From contig CAJNYU010003827.1 of the NCBI GenBank assembly GCA_905331475.1, positions 62,001 through 126,000 of the forward strand: a DNA stretch of 64,000 nucleotides, given 5' to 3'. Source of the DNA: Rotaria socialis. Its lineage: Eukaryota > Rotifera > Eurotatoria > Philodinida > Philodinidae. The notes beneath the pieces were generated by a model that saw nothing but the letters and a program-made list of their open reading frames with translations, did not search any database and had not been told where the DNA came from. Shown here in pieces: positions 1-13,500 of this stretch (position 1 is the stretch's first letter; the number at the start of each line of letters is the position of its first letter). A program made the position numbers and the translations under genes.

Positions 1-2029
1 ACAAATCATTCTAATGGTTCATCAATTATTGTAATGTCAGACAATGCTGTAATTCCACCTACGACTGAAGATGCTGATGTGAAAGCTGAAGCTGAACGTA
101 TTCAAAATACATCGTATGATGAATTAATGCAAACAGATGTACTTGTATTGAATCAAATATCTAAACTTTACGCTGGGAGATTTCATGCTGTGGATCAATT
201 ATCAGTTGGAGTGAAGAGAAGAGAATGTTTCGGATTGTTGGGTGTTAATGGAGCGTAAGTTTAATTGAAGAAGAAAAGCTTTTCAACTCTAATATTGTAC
301 AGATGTTTTCATGATCATGCGTAAATTTGACTTGGTAAAGTGTCATAAGTGGACTTTTTTTTCTTCTTTTGTCTTTTTACAGTTCTGTTAGTAATTATAC
401 GTTTACACTGTAATTTTCAATCGTAAATGACTTTTAATGTGATGAATGACGTCGCTTGACTGAGACGCAGACCAAAAAACTATTCAATTCAATTAGCTCT
501 AGACTATGACTAGAAGTCAATGATAAATTGACTATTATAAAATCCTACCAAGGTTGCCTAAAGAATGTGTACAACAAACTAATCGAAGAATGGAAATAAT
601 GTCGGTTTTTAAAATCTTCTCGAACGTATCTATCGAATTTCGATTCGAAAATGTCATGGCAAGTTTTTATATTATCGTTGAAATTCGAGAAAAACTCGAT
701 CTAATGTACTCTAGAAATTCCGCATTGAAAAATCAGAAGAGTTGACCTTATTCAAAGGTCTTATTACATAGTAATTATAAATATGACTCCTACATTTTGA
801 TTAGGTAATCTCCTACTTTAATCGTATCCTATTTACATTAGAAATATAACTGATTTTATTTTTTAATTGGTTGTATTTTAAATGTTTATTTTTCTAAAGT
901 GCTTCTATTGAAATCAAATGCATTCATTATTAATTGATGGATAAAAGCCCCAAGTTTTCTTTTGTTTTTCTTGAATTAAACATTAGAGAATAAAAAAAAA
1001 AAAAAGGAAGCACTCTTTAAGAAAAACGATAATGTTTATGAAAATTTTAGTGGTAAAACAACAACATTCAAAATGATTACTGGCGATGAAACAATCGATC
1101 AAGGTTCAATTGTAATCGACGGCATTGATATAAGCGGAAATATGAGAGTAGCACAACGTCGAATGGGTTATTGTCCACAATTTGATGCTTTAATTGATCT
1201 ATTAACTGGTGAAGAAACACTTTATATGTTTGCTCGTTTACGTGGTGTACAAGAACATCAAATTCCTCAAATAGTTGCGGCTCTAATTGAACTAATGAAT
1301 TTACGAAAACATGCAAACAAACCAGTTTATGCTTATAGCGGAGGAAATAAACGAAAATTATCCGCTGCAGTTGCACTTATTGGAGACCCATCGATTGTCT
1401 TTCTCGATGAACCGACAACTGGCATGGATCCAAAAGCGCGAAGACATTTTTGGAATGCTATTGCACAATTTCGTGATCACGGTAAACCCATTATATTAAC
1501 AAGTCATTCAATGGAAGAATGTGAAGCATTATGTACACGTTTGGCAATTATGGTCAACGGAAAATTTAAATGCCTTGGAAGTATTCAACATTTAAAATCA
1601 AAGTTTGGTGAAGGTAAAAATAATTTAATATAAAATATGATGTTTTTCTTATCTTGATATCTGTCTTTTTTTACCTTTGTTCGTTTAGGATACACGATTA
1701 TGGCGAAATTAAAAGAATTTAATCAAACTCGTGTCGATGAATTCTATTCAATTATTAAAAATGCATTTGCAAATAGTGAATTAAAAGAAGCTTACGAAGG
1801 TTTTGTGCATATTCATATTGATCAAGCCGATGTATCATTAGCACAACTCTTTCGTATTATTGAAGCATGTAAAGAAACACATTCAATTGAAAATTATACA
1901 GTTAGTCAAACTACACTAGAACAAGTATTTTTAAATTTTGCTCGCAGTCAACTTGATCCTGATGAATTACGACGTCGTATGCGTGAGGGAGTTTCCTTTC
2001 GTCAAAGATGGCTAAAACGTTCACATTGA
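1..2029 (+). CDS. ABCA-family lipid transporter, C-terminal nucleotide-binding domain (partial)
   Basis: This is the 3' end of an ABCA-type transporter, a membrane ATPase family that moves lipids. The reading frame is already open at base 1, so the gene begins upstream of the window. Three exons are seen: 1-254, 1051-1613 and 1689-2029. Splicing across the first intron creates the Walker A motif GVNGAGKTTT. After it come a Q-loop region (GYCPQFDAL), the signature [10 protein letters not shown], Walker B with [13 protein letters not shown], and the H-loop ([14 protein letters not shown]). The last exon carries the regulatory C-terminus with the family-typical [10 protein letters not shown]. 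The order matches the second nucleotide-binding domain of ABCA1/ABCA3-like proteins; all key ATPase residues are present. The first intron (796 bp) is far longer than the second (75 bp). The ABCA assignment is secure; the subtype is not. Confidence 0.93.
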
Positions 2030-3089
2030 TAGTATGAACAAAACAAATTTCATTTTTCCATACATTTTATTTCGTCCATTTATTTATTGTTTTCCTATAT
2101 GATGTTCTTTTGTTTTCTTTTACTTCTCTACACAAATACTAAATCATTCTTTTTCCGTATTTCTTGACAAAAGCCAAAACAAAAATTTGTTAACAAAATA
2201 AATCCGGTGATAAATAAAAGATAGCAAACTAATAATATCATTAACAACTCTATTGACGTTCATTTCGCAAAAATAATAGTTGTCTATTAATCAATTGACA
2301 TATGAATTATTTTCTTTGAACATATGCTAATATTAAAGCATGAAACATGCATGTCCACTTGAAAGCTTCTTCGAAACAAGTGAAATGTATACATTTGACA
2401 ACGAAACCTGTCAGTAAACTTGTTTTTCTTTCAAAATGATCTATAGCTATTGTCTGTTCAACAATTATTCTCAAATAAAGAACTTGATCACATCAATATT
2501 ATTGGGAATATGCATTGGATTTTATTTCGCGAAACAGGTGGACACCTGTCTCACACATCATTCTGTTCAAAGCGATAGAATACCGCAATGTAAAGAAGAA
2601 ATGAGAGTCCAAGCACATTTCCTATTGTCTTCTTTCTTTCTTTTTCCTTCATCGTCTGAGTGTCAAGTGAAATTATTATTTTTTAATTTATGGTCAGCAG
2701 AAGGTTCACTCGGAACAACACAGAACACACGTCAAGATGAGACACGCGTCGCATTTTTCCTATAGACGACGAAGGTCAACGTCCGGGCATATAATGCGCG
2801 CTGCCGTTTCCCGTCTGTGCAAGTTTCTCATCATTTCTTTTTTTATATGTGTATCTTAAATTAACGTCTCTCTCGTTTTTTTTTGTTCCCTTTGTCCTAT
2901 CAATGTGCACTGAGCGTGCGTGCGTGCCACCTCTCTAGAATGAATGGACAGAGGCGAACGCGTGCTGACCATCTGCCGCCGTGTTTTCCCTGTTCTTGTA
3001 GACGACAACGGCGAGAGAGAAAAAGGAGAAGAACGAATGCATTTGCCCAAGCATACGTAACGCAGTAATGGGAATAGAGAAAAAGAGAA

Positions 3090-3135
<46 letters not shown>

Positions 3136-3215
3136 AAGTAGACACTCTGTTTAATGATATAGCAGACACATTTGTACATTGATTCTTTTATTCTAGAATT
3201 GTCCTGGTGAACATC
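2030..3215. other. intergenic region with CA/GA microsatellite
   Basis: This stretch lies between the ABCA stop and the FLYWCH gene start. Open frames here are AT-rich or follow the simple repeat and carry no recognisable domain. A (CA)5(GA)16-type repeat lies at 3091-3133. It probably holds the ABCA 3' UTR and the FLYWCH gene promoter or 5' UTR. No gene is seen. Confidence 0.6.
3091..3133. repeat. CA/GA microsatellite
   Basis: Five CA units run directly into about sixteen GA units, some 80 bp upstream of the FLYWCH gene start. This is simple-sequence DNA; it produces spurious long serine/leucine open frames on the minus strand. Confidence 0.9.
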
Positions 3216-4845
3216 ATGATAGAAGAACAAACTAATGAAAATTTAAATCCAAACTATTTTAGCAAGTATGAATATTTTCCCCAATTGTTGATCCCTTGAT
3301 ATATTCTGTTTTTGTATCCTCTCTTAACATTTACATGTGTATCATGTGTATATGTTATTATTGTTTTCGGAACGCACATGGGTTTATTATTGTATAAATG
3401 CACGATACGGTGTATAGATTGTTTTATTCTCGAAGCACATATATAGACATACCGCATAAGAGAAGAGATCATTCTTAGTTTTTCTTTTATTTTACGTACG
3501 TACATATACATTTACACATATACTAGCTATCTTGTGTAAGATTATAATAAAATAGTTAATATGAATAAGTGAGGGAAAAAAGATATATTTAAATTATTTC
3601 ATATCAAATATATATATTTTTCGTTTCCTTTTTTTTAAGGCTCGATGTTCTTGCTGAACTAGCATCGAGTCAAAAGCCAATTATTAATGATTCATCAATA
3701 AAAAAAGAATATGATACATCAATAAAACAAGAACATGATGTATCCAATGATGAAACAAATCTTTCATTATCGTCGTCATTATTATTAAATTCAAGTATTA
3801 AAAGTGAAGGAACAATATCAACCAATGATAATTCTAATACAGCCTTATCACCAACATTTGTTCTTAAAACAACACAAAAAGGTAAACCATGTATTTTACT
3901 TGATGGCCATAGATATAAACATCGACGTGATAATCTCGATGGTTCAATGTCATGGACATGTACACAGTAAGTTTCTATTGAAACCTGGAAAAATGATTTT
4001 CATAATATTGTTTATCTAGTGAATTATGTAGTGCTAGTGTAAGAACATTTGGTGAACGAGTTGTACGTCGTAATGATGATCATTTACATGGACGTACATT
4101 ACGTGTTGATCCACAACAAGAATTTTTATCACGGTTGAAAAAACGAGCAGCCGAAGATACAGTTACAATACCAAGAATCTATGATGAAGAATTAGCAAGA
4201 TCTGTTGATGAACATTCACCGGAAATACGATCACATTTGCCATCATTTTCATCAGTGAAGTCAACATTATATCGTCATCGACAACGTGGTCAACGTAATC
4301 AAGCATCAAAATTAATGAAAACTGAATTAAATAGTGATTGTAAATCATCATCATCAGTTCATACAGCAATGAATAATAGTAGTGGATGGAATACATTGCC
4401 ACCTAAGAAACGTCCATTAACAATCAATGTTGATTGTTTACCAACGCCAAGTCCATCATCTTGTTGTTCTTCATCTTGTTCTTATGTATCATCTGAAAGT
4501 CATAATGGTGATAAACGACGAAAATATTCATCATCTTCATCATCATCTTCAACAACAACGACAACGACAACAACAATACCACCACCAATAACAACAACAA
4601 CAGCAGCAACAACAACAGCAATGACTGACGATAATAATAGTGCTCAACTGGCTGCTGCTGCTGCTGCACTTGAATCTCAACAATTGATTGCCAAATTTCT
4701 TTCAAATCCATATAATCTTTTATTGGCACAAAATTATTTTGCTAAATATTCTTCAACTTTTGCCGATAATCCACATTTTATGCTTATGCATGCATATGCA
4801 TTAGTACTATCTAGTCTTCAACAGCAACAACAACAACTTATGTGA
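3216..4845 (+). CDS. FLYWCH-type zinc-finger protein
   Basis: Three exons are proposed: 3216-3265, 3640-3966 and 4020-4845, with in-frame GT-AG junctions. The first exon encodes an acidic start (MIEEQTNENLNPNYFSK). A FLYWCH zinc finger spans the second and third exons: LLDGHRYKHRRDNL, then MSWTCTHELCSAS, then the DDHLHG ligand segment. Y, W, C, C and H-x-H are in the expected order (C2H2-like zinc binding, DNA or protein interaction). Downstream is a low-complexity tail: poly-Ser, poly-Thr from ACA/ACG triplets, poly-Ala, and a final hydrophobic stretch ending in poly-Gln and LM. FLYWCH proteins include transcriptional regulators (PEB-1 and FLH proteins in nematodes) and transposase-derived proteins. 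Only one finger is seen here, so a regulatory role is inference. The choice of first exon is the least certain part. Confidence 0.8.
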
Positions 4846-7769
4846 TACTTCTTGTTTTTTTTTACTTTAACCGTATGTCAGATCATTCTCTCTGTGTTTG
4901 TTGTATCAAGTCACGTTTATCCTTTTTTTTACTTTTTTTCTTGTTGTTCGTTTTTTCCTCTTTCTCTTTGGCGATGAGCAGTCGTATTTATGTGCGTTGT
5001 TCGCCTTTTTTCTTTTGTTTTTGTGTGTTAAACTTTTAGACACACAGATCAACATTTCACTTTTCTCTGTTGGTATTATTATTATTATTATTATTGTTGT
5101 CTTCATTAACCTAGTCATCTGAAACGTATGATGTGTATGTTTGTATTGTATTATTTATTTTCCATGATTGATGCATTCATTCATTCATTCATTCATTCCA
5201 TAAACTTTATGTGTGCCTTTTGTTTTTCGTTAGATTTCTTTTTCTCTATGTGCTATCATCCGAGCTGATCTTCCTTATGTTTTGCTCAAAACAATTTCGT
5301 TTTTTTTGCTGTCGTCATATATATATATATATACATATAAAAAAAAAAGAAGAAAACTAAAACAAAAAAGCTGAAAATGAAGTGAATATATATTTGTGAT
5401 AGTCCTATATTTATATTATAATGATTAAATCGGACTAGATTTTATTGCTTTTTTTCACGACAATGACAGGAAATGATAGTCATTTCTCAAAAATACCAAA
5501 GATATGAAAAGACACAACTAAAAATGAGAGCCGCCGTCACCATACCAGAGAAGTTAGAGAGAGAGAGAGTGAGAGAGTAGGCATTATAAAAACTTCATCA
5601 CACATACACACGCAAGTATGCCTGCCCGAACGGAAATTCGAATGACATCGATCGGGTCCAAACAGAACAACAAGAGAGGAAACAACACGAGACGAACAAT
5701 GAGTATTTGAAACGACTAAGAGATAGGAAAAGTAGTTTGTTATTATATGAAATTATTATTTATAATAAAAAAATAAAGGTAAGAAAGAAAAACATCAATG
5801 TTTGGTTTTTTTAGGCGAATTTGAAATCAAGTTTTCCCTTTCCTTCTTTTACAACATTAATGACAAAAATGTTGAAATCAATAAATAGAATTGGCCACCA
5901 TTCACATACTGATATTATTGTTTCATTGCTATTATTTGCTTTTTACCCTTGAATTTTCTGATTGCCTCGGATTATAATAAATCGATATTAGTAAACAAGG
6001 TATTTATATGTGTTAAATATAATCTTCTAATTACATGTGGCTTTAATTTAGTCTTTTAAAGATTTAAAAAACCCTGATTCTCATATTGCTATCAAAAAGA
6101 TTGCTTTTTTTCTAATTTGATCGTTCAATAATATATAAACGTCACATTTTGCAAACTCAAGTATCAAATACACAGCTCATTTGAGAAATTTGCCATACGG
6201 TATTTATTATTCTTGCTTTATTTTATAACAAAATAGAAATAGCATATACTAACATTCAATATTATTTATATTTATTTTTATTCAATTATCTGTATATGCA
6301 CTCGTATTGATCTTTAAAATGCATATTACATGAAGAATCACTTGCCATTTATATTATAGCTTATCAATTGTTTGTCGACCATCCTATTTCTTATTCGTTT
6401 ACTAACCGGATGGATTATGCGCGATTTCTTATCCAATATTATGATCTCTTGGTTTTATTATCTATATCGAAATGTGGTTGTATAAACCTATGTCAAGTAT
6501 TGCGTCAATGCGCTCTTGCTCTGTTCCGATTTAATCAGATAGTGATGATTTAAAGCTAATATATATGCATGAAAGCAAAAAACGAGAGAGAGAGTAAAGA
6601 AACCGGTTCGTTCCTCTATTAGCATCAAGCATTTGACACAACGAACGGCAGGATACAACATGGTTTCATTTGATGTTGTTGAATGAATAGATAGGAAAGA
6701 ATAGAGAAAGAGAGAGTGAGACAACGAGATGGAGAGAGAAAAAAAAGCGTGTGTTTTGCTCACAGCAGTATAAAACAGAGAGGGATGGGACTAGTTACAC
6801 ACAAAGACAGTATAGAAAAAAAAAGAAACGATCGACTGATGTGACACAGGCAGAGGAGAGACTTAGGCATTGCTACGACGAGAAAATTGAACGAAGACAC
6901 GCACATAGGCTCGAGGGTGAATGAACGAAAGACAGCGCGCGTGCTTTGGAGTTAAGATAAATCAATGCTACAATACTGATACTGTTGTTGTTATTATTAT
7001 AAAGGGACCAGGCCAGATAAAAGGGAAAATTTGCGTCTCTATCGTTTTCCTTGATAGTCTGCTGTTTGACCATTGGTCGAAAGCGTTTATCAGACGAGTC
7101 TCATTGTTTCCTTCTTCCTTTTCTTTTTAATGATATCAAAAAAAGATGAGAAAGTAAAAGAACGGAACAAAATTATTAATAATCTTTTGCATTTTCTATT
7201 AGATCAGCACCATGGTCAATAGAAAAGAAGAGAAGAGTAGAGAAGAAAAAAAAGATGATAGTATATTGTTTATTTATTCATGAGAACAATTTCAAACTAG
7301 AGAAATATAACACAGAAAAAAAGAAGAAGAGAGAATTAACTAAGTCTGTGTTGAAAAGCTGAAAGAATGTCAAGTCGACTGATGCGTGCGTGTTCGCGGA
7401 TAACAACAATCATCATTGTGCACGCGCGTGTTCTTGTCTTATATATTAATTAACAATTTGATTTAGAGTTGTGTCTATTGGCATGTCACCCATCGTTTAC
7501 TAAAGAGAAAAAAACCTATCCTTATTGATAATATTAATAAAACTAGTATTCATAGAAGATCTCAGGTAATCATTTTTTCTTCAGTTTTTATAATAAGAAT
7601 ATAAATATAAAAGAAGAGGCGTCAATCTCCTTGGTTGCTTCATTTAGAGTTGCTTAATTTTGCCTCTATTTATGATAGAAAAAAAAAACAGTAGCTCGAG
7701 GTTTTTAGGAAAATGAGAGACATAGAAGCAATTTTTTTAATAACAGTATCCATCTAACTATAATGCAAT

Positions 7770-7776
<7 letters not shown>

Positions 7777-7802
<26 letters not shown>
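7777..7802. repeat. GA microsatellite
   Basis: An uninterrupted GA dinucleotide run of about 26 bp sits in the intergenic region upstream of the CNG gene. It resembles the 3.1-kb repeat. Confidence 0.85.
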
Positions 7803-7807
<5 letters not shown>

Positions 7808-9097
7808 GAAAAAAAAGGCGCCCATGCACATACATTGACGTTCATTTTTTCACACCGAATTTCTTCCTGTTTCCTTTTCCCATTAATAAAAACACCCACT
7901 ATTTCTATTCAAGCGAATGAAAGATTTCTGAATGGACTTGCTCATTTAAAAATGTAATGATCCGTTGATATGTTTTCATAGCTTTTCGTGTTGCTTTTTT
8001 TAAAATTTTGCAGTTAAATAGCTCGTTATTATATGTAATTATTTCACATGAAAACTTTCAAAATAAAAATAGCAGCCCCGATAGCAACACCACTAAGAGT
8101 CAATAGTAACGATATATAAGCTAAATTAGATTTTATTCTGCGTGTATACACGGTTTCCACTCCATAGAATGTATGTGAATTAAGCTAGTTTTTGTGAAAT
8201 AGTTCGTAAAAAATCGGTTCATAGTTTTTTTATATTGCCTTATTTTTCATTCTTGTACAGGCTTTTTTAATATGTCCTATAGCAATATTTATTTTTATTA
8301 AGTAACCGAATATTCACGCACGACTGGACACATAAAGACGAGTTAGAATAAGACGAAATCTAAGAAGCTTATTTAATATCTTTTTTTTTGGCTGTTATCA
8401 CAAGTAAGTGGAAAGACAAAAAAAAGAAGTACAAGACAAATCGCAGGAGTACTTACCATAGTGTAATCTCGACTATAAGAGTACGTGTATTGCACTTGTC
8501 CTTCACTCCGGACATAAAAATTGTTTCTTCAATAGCTTTGATAGTACATGTTAAATCTTGCTGAGCTCATCCATTCTTAAGTAAAAGACATTGTCATCAT
8601 TCGCTTCATCAACATCTTTGTCGTCGTCACTACCATCATCTTTCTTTCTTCTTCTTTATTCTCGTTCATCATCAACCAAGAGTTTTCCTTCTCGATAAAC
8701 GATGCCGGCGATCGAATGCAAATGTGATACTCGGGTGTCGGTTTAAATGATTTGTGCTTTCTTAGCGCGTCATCAAGCTTTTACAAAGTGGCAAAGCTTC
8801 GACTTCTATCGCCTCTTATATATTATGTTGTGTGTTAATCCAATTTTATCCGTTAGAAATCTACATTAGTAATAACAACAATTGTTACAAAACTAGTTTT
8901 ACAACAGAGAAATATAAAATTAGACGTCCCACTTTAGCTAACTCTTTCCTTTCTTTAAAGAAATAGTATTCTTAGATAAGTGTCTCTATTTCTTTCTCTT
9001 CGTTTTGTCATTCGTTCATAATCATCGGTTTTTATCCCGGTTGACTTAATTTGACGTTCGAATGAATAAAGCGTCGTCTCGAATTCATTTATTCATA

Positions 9098-9120
9098 TGT
9101 ATATATATATATATATATAT
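9098..9120. repeat. TA microsatellite
   Basis: An AT/TA run is followed directly by a T-tract. It is simple sequence with no gene context. Confidence 0.85.
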
Positions 9121-10576
9121 TTTTTTTTTAGATCGATGGATAGATATTATAAATTGTCTATTACAGTGACAGTCGACAGCTTTTCCAAGGACAATCAAGC
9201 AAACATAAAAAAAATTGTCATTAAGTAATATTCCTTATGAGACTAAGTGTGCTTCTGCCTGAATAGAAAGAAAGAAAAAAGAATGTAACAAGAATGTAAA
9301 AAAAAAATTGTAAGCGACGCAAAAAAAAATTGTTCGATCTTGACGGAACTATTATTTATTTGCCTATCTGAGAATATATTAACATATTATTCTTTTAAAT
9401 TAAACTAAGCAGAAAGAAATCATAGATTGTCTATTTTATTTTCTAGATAAAAAGAAAACCAGAAATTTTCATCTGTATTTCTTTTATTTGCATGATAATC
9501 ACAATTGGCAAGAAAAGTGATAATGATCATATTTATTGACAATGATCAAGATTATTTTAATTTTACCAATTGTAATAAAAAACAAATAAAAGGTAAATTT
9601 AAAATCAATATTTTCTTTCTCAGTCGCTCTGGTTTTTCGCTTGTGTTTCTAAGTAACAAGACAAAAAAAAAGAACTGTTATCAGATTCTATTTAATATAA
9701 CAGCTGCTAAAATCAGAGGAATCGCGTTTCGTCTTTCTATTACTATTATATATATATATATATATGTATGTATATATTTTGTTTTGACGTTCTTATTAAC
9801 TCTGTCTGTTTATCGATCGCTAATAACACCTTCATTTAAGATATTACTTTATCGAAAATCCTGCTGTAGAAATGTGTATTCATAGGTCAATATTCTATTG
9901 ATATATTGTATTTCTATTTATGTTTCCATTGAGATGTATTCAAGAAACAACGATATTGTACAACGATTATCATTGATAATCATATTCTTTTTGTTCTTTT
10001 GTCGAATTCTTAATACCTCTGTAAGATTTTTTCTATTTCTTTTTTAATGATGCTTGAGAAAACAAGAAGGGCAAACACAATGGACAGCTGTCAAATATGT
10101 AGTGATATATACGTCGATATTTACTAAATAAGAATATCAGATGGCCTTCATTCGTCAGAGCTAAAATCTTTCTAACACAAAAAATAAGAAGAGAGATTGC
10201 ATTACATGTTTACAGCAGTATGTTTTCTTCGTTTTATATTCATCTCATTTTTCTCGTCTTCTTTTCTGCTACGCTGTTCCTTATCATAAACTCTACAATT
10301 TGGAGATTGATTTCGATTTGCCTGCGGTCTCTTCCTATAACATTCTAGTCGCTTTGGGGGTTTGACTACTAGCCATAAAATTTACCAGATGAACTTTACA
10401 CACAAAAATTGGTAAAATCTATTCAAAAACTAAGTGTCGGTTTCGTTTATTTGTTTTTCATAATAATATTTTAGTTAGCATGCAATTCTGTCCTGCATAT
10501 TAGAGAAAAACAGAACTATAATGACAAAATGTCTTGTTCTTGCTCTTGTTCTTTTCCGTCTTTTTTTTCTTATTAG

Positions 10577-13500
10577 AGATCCGTGAGCTACAGCCGCCCC
10601 AATATTGGGCATTACGCTCGTGATGGCATGGCTCAAGCGTCATCGTTCAAATCGTCTATACGCTATCAAGTATGCAATTCAACCACTGACAACGACATCT
10701 CGCCCCCTTCACCAACGAAACCATCTCAGCAAGGATATTCATCAATTATCGATGATGATCTATGCGAAATTAGGATTTCACCAACAACAAATAGAAAGAT
10801 CTCACCATCAGTGTCTTCACCGAATCATCATGCATCATCATTAACACATTTGATTCCATCGAAATCAAGTGTGCCTAAAAAATCTTCCTCAACTGACTCA
10901 ACTATTATCAAAATACCAATTCAACCACCATCTTTATCTCCAAAGCAACCACTTGATAGCTCGTCATCAGATCAATTCCTTACAAAAAGAGTCGATCGAA
11001 TATCTCAACAACAACATCAACAACAGCAGCAAACACATCAGTCATCAACAAATTCATCGATTAGAGATGTTATTACTACATCTAATATCCGCCAATCGAC
11101 ATCAAGACAATCTGCATTAGATGCAGTTACAACAAAATTACCAGCAAATGTACGAAAAAATTCAATCATAGCAACAACATCACCACCCGCAGTGCAACAA
11201 CATCTATCACCGGATAATGAAAATCTATTCTCTACTTATCAAGGAGATTTTATTCGGCAATCTCGACAATTACGTAAAGCTCGTCGACAAGATATAAAAG
11301 CACGATTCGAAAAATTTGATTTGAACTCACCAACAACACGACGTACACATTCATCACGTCGTTTTACCTTTATCTTTGATCCAAGTGGTCGTTTAGCCTA
11401 TTGGTGGACATCAATAATAAGTCTTGCATTTCTTTATAACTTTTGGATAATTATTTTTCGTTTTTCCTTTCATGAACTAACGCCAAAGACTTTTTTAATA
11501 TGGTTTATACTCGATTATTCGTGTGATTTTCTTTATTTAATGGATATTATGTTTAATTTTCGTACAGCTTATCTAGAAGAAGGTGTTTTACAAACAGATC
11601 CGATTAAATTACGCCACTATTATATGAATACAACAAGATTTTATATCGATTGTCTTTGTTTAATGCCATTAGACTTTCTCTATTTATCAATTGGTTTTAA
11701 ATCAGTTGTTCGATTATTTCGTTTAGTAAAAATTTATCGGTTTTGGACATTTTTGGATCGCACCGAACGACATACGAATTATCCAAATCTATTTCGTACG
11801 ATCGTTATGATACATTATTTACTTGCCATATTTCATTGGAATGCATGTTTTATTTATATATTACATACAAATTCAGAATTAAGTTTTACAAGACGTTTTT
11901 CATTTACTCTCAATGATAATGGTCTAGATTATTTTAGAGCCTTGTAAGTTCACAATTAGACAACCAAAAACCAAAACATAAATTGTTTTCTTTTTTTATT
12001 ACAAAAGATATTGGTCAATAACAACATTAACATTGACACAAAATCATGAAACAAAACCAGCATCGAAAGAAGATTATATATTTTTAAGTGTTGAACTTAT
12101 ATTTGCTTTATTATTATTTGCAACTATCATGGGACATGTTGCATCAATTGTTTCGAATTTAAGTAACGCTAGAAAAGATTTTCAAGGTAATAAAGAATTA
12201 AATCATAGAATTTTGTTTTTAAGAAGATTTTTCTTATCGTACTTTTCTTTTTACAGCTAAATTGGATGCAGTGAAAACCTATATGTCATTACGACGTGTG
12301 CCGAATAATTTAGAAGATCGTGTTATTCGATGGTTAGTTTATTGATAGTTATTTTTCTTGTTGTCTTTTTAAATTAAATGAAAAACATATCCACGAAATG
12401 AAATTCAAGACATGTTATCGGAATTTGTTCTTTCCGGCTTATTGAGAACTTGCATTGATAATAGAGAATGCATTTTAATTAGTCGTATTTCTGAAGAATA
12501 AGACTTGAGTCTATTTTCATCCTAATTCTTCTACTTAATCAGAAAACTTATAATGGCGTTTTTCTAAAGGTTACCAAAAAGAAAACATTCTTCAAAATTA
12601 CGAAGATAGTTATGTTCTAGCATTAGACCCTAGACACACTGAAAAAGTGAAGTAAGTTAAAGTTAAATTAAGCAACGTGATTGGCGCATTCAAATTTAAA
12701 TCGTCTCAAAAAGATGACACTAAATCGTAATGCGCCAATCACACTGCTGAATTCACTTTTTCGGTGTGATTGGGATCTTAGAGATATTAATGTATATGGG
12801 TGAATCGTATTCCATTTGTATAATTATGCCCAAGCTGCTAATTGACGAATAACTTTTGTTCCACAACTCCAATTGGTTTGAAAATTTTACGGAATACTCA
12901 TTTAGATGCCTCCCTACACTTCTGAAAATTTCATAAGACGATGTCACTTCTATCTGAAGTTATGTTTGGCAACAGTGAAAAAAACACAAAAATTAGTGCC
13001 ACCTCTCGGTAGAGTGAAAAAGTTTTCAAATAAGAAAAGTTGATTGTCGCATTTTGTTTAATTAGAGATATATAGAAAAATGTGCAACGAATCAGAATGA
13101 AACCTTAATTTTTCTCAAAAATGCTTCCTTTAATAAATAAATGAAAAATATTGAGTTGACATACAGTGTGTCTTTTTTGTCCCGTTATCTTAAAAAATGA
13201 TTTTCTCTTAAAAGAAACATGCTAACCAACTCGGATCAATTTTAAAAATAAGATCACTGTTAGGCACAACTTCTCTAAAGAACAGCGCTAGATTTCATCA
13301 AAATCTTAATTGGGTGTGAGGAAATAAATTTTCGAAAACTCTAATGTATCCTTATTTTGTGCCGTCATTTTTTTAATTTGTGACTTAAATATCTCTTAAG
13401 TGGGTTGATTATTTTGCATGAAATTTATACTCTTTTTTACTCTCCATGATCCTATATCTGATAAAAAATTCAACGTGCTCACACCTTCCTGAACCAAGCA

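Larger units (their letters stand above)
4846..10576. other. 5.7-kb intergenic region, no gene recognised
   Basis: The sequence is AT-rich with T-rich 3'-UTR-like DNA after the FLYWCH gene, an ATTC tetranucleotide run (5174-5198), GA repeats near 5561 and 7777-7802, and a TA run (9098-9120). Open frames are short and of low complexity. A strong pyrimidine tract followed by TTAG at its right edge suggests the CNG gene has an upstream 5' exon somewhere in this interval, but I could not place it. Confidence 0.55.

Noticed and set aside
2856-3230. 124-residue minus-strand Ser/Leu-rich frame
   Set aside because: It is driven by the GA microsatellite; no domain or start context.
4424-4729. 101-residue minus-strand frame with poly-Leu
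   Set aside because: It is the antisense shadow of the FLYWCH gene's triplet repeats.
9505-9885. 126-residue plus-strand frame
   Set aside because: AT-rich with IYIYIYV from a TA repeat; no recognisable domain or splice context.
10583-10585. GTG as the CNG start codon
   Set aside because: Animal nuclear genes rarely start at GTG; an acceptor-like TTAG at 10576 and the ATG at 10628 are better explanations.
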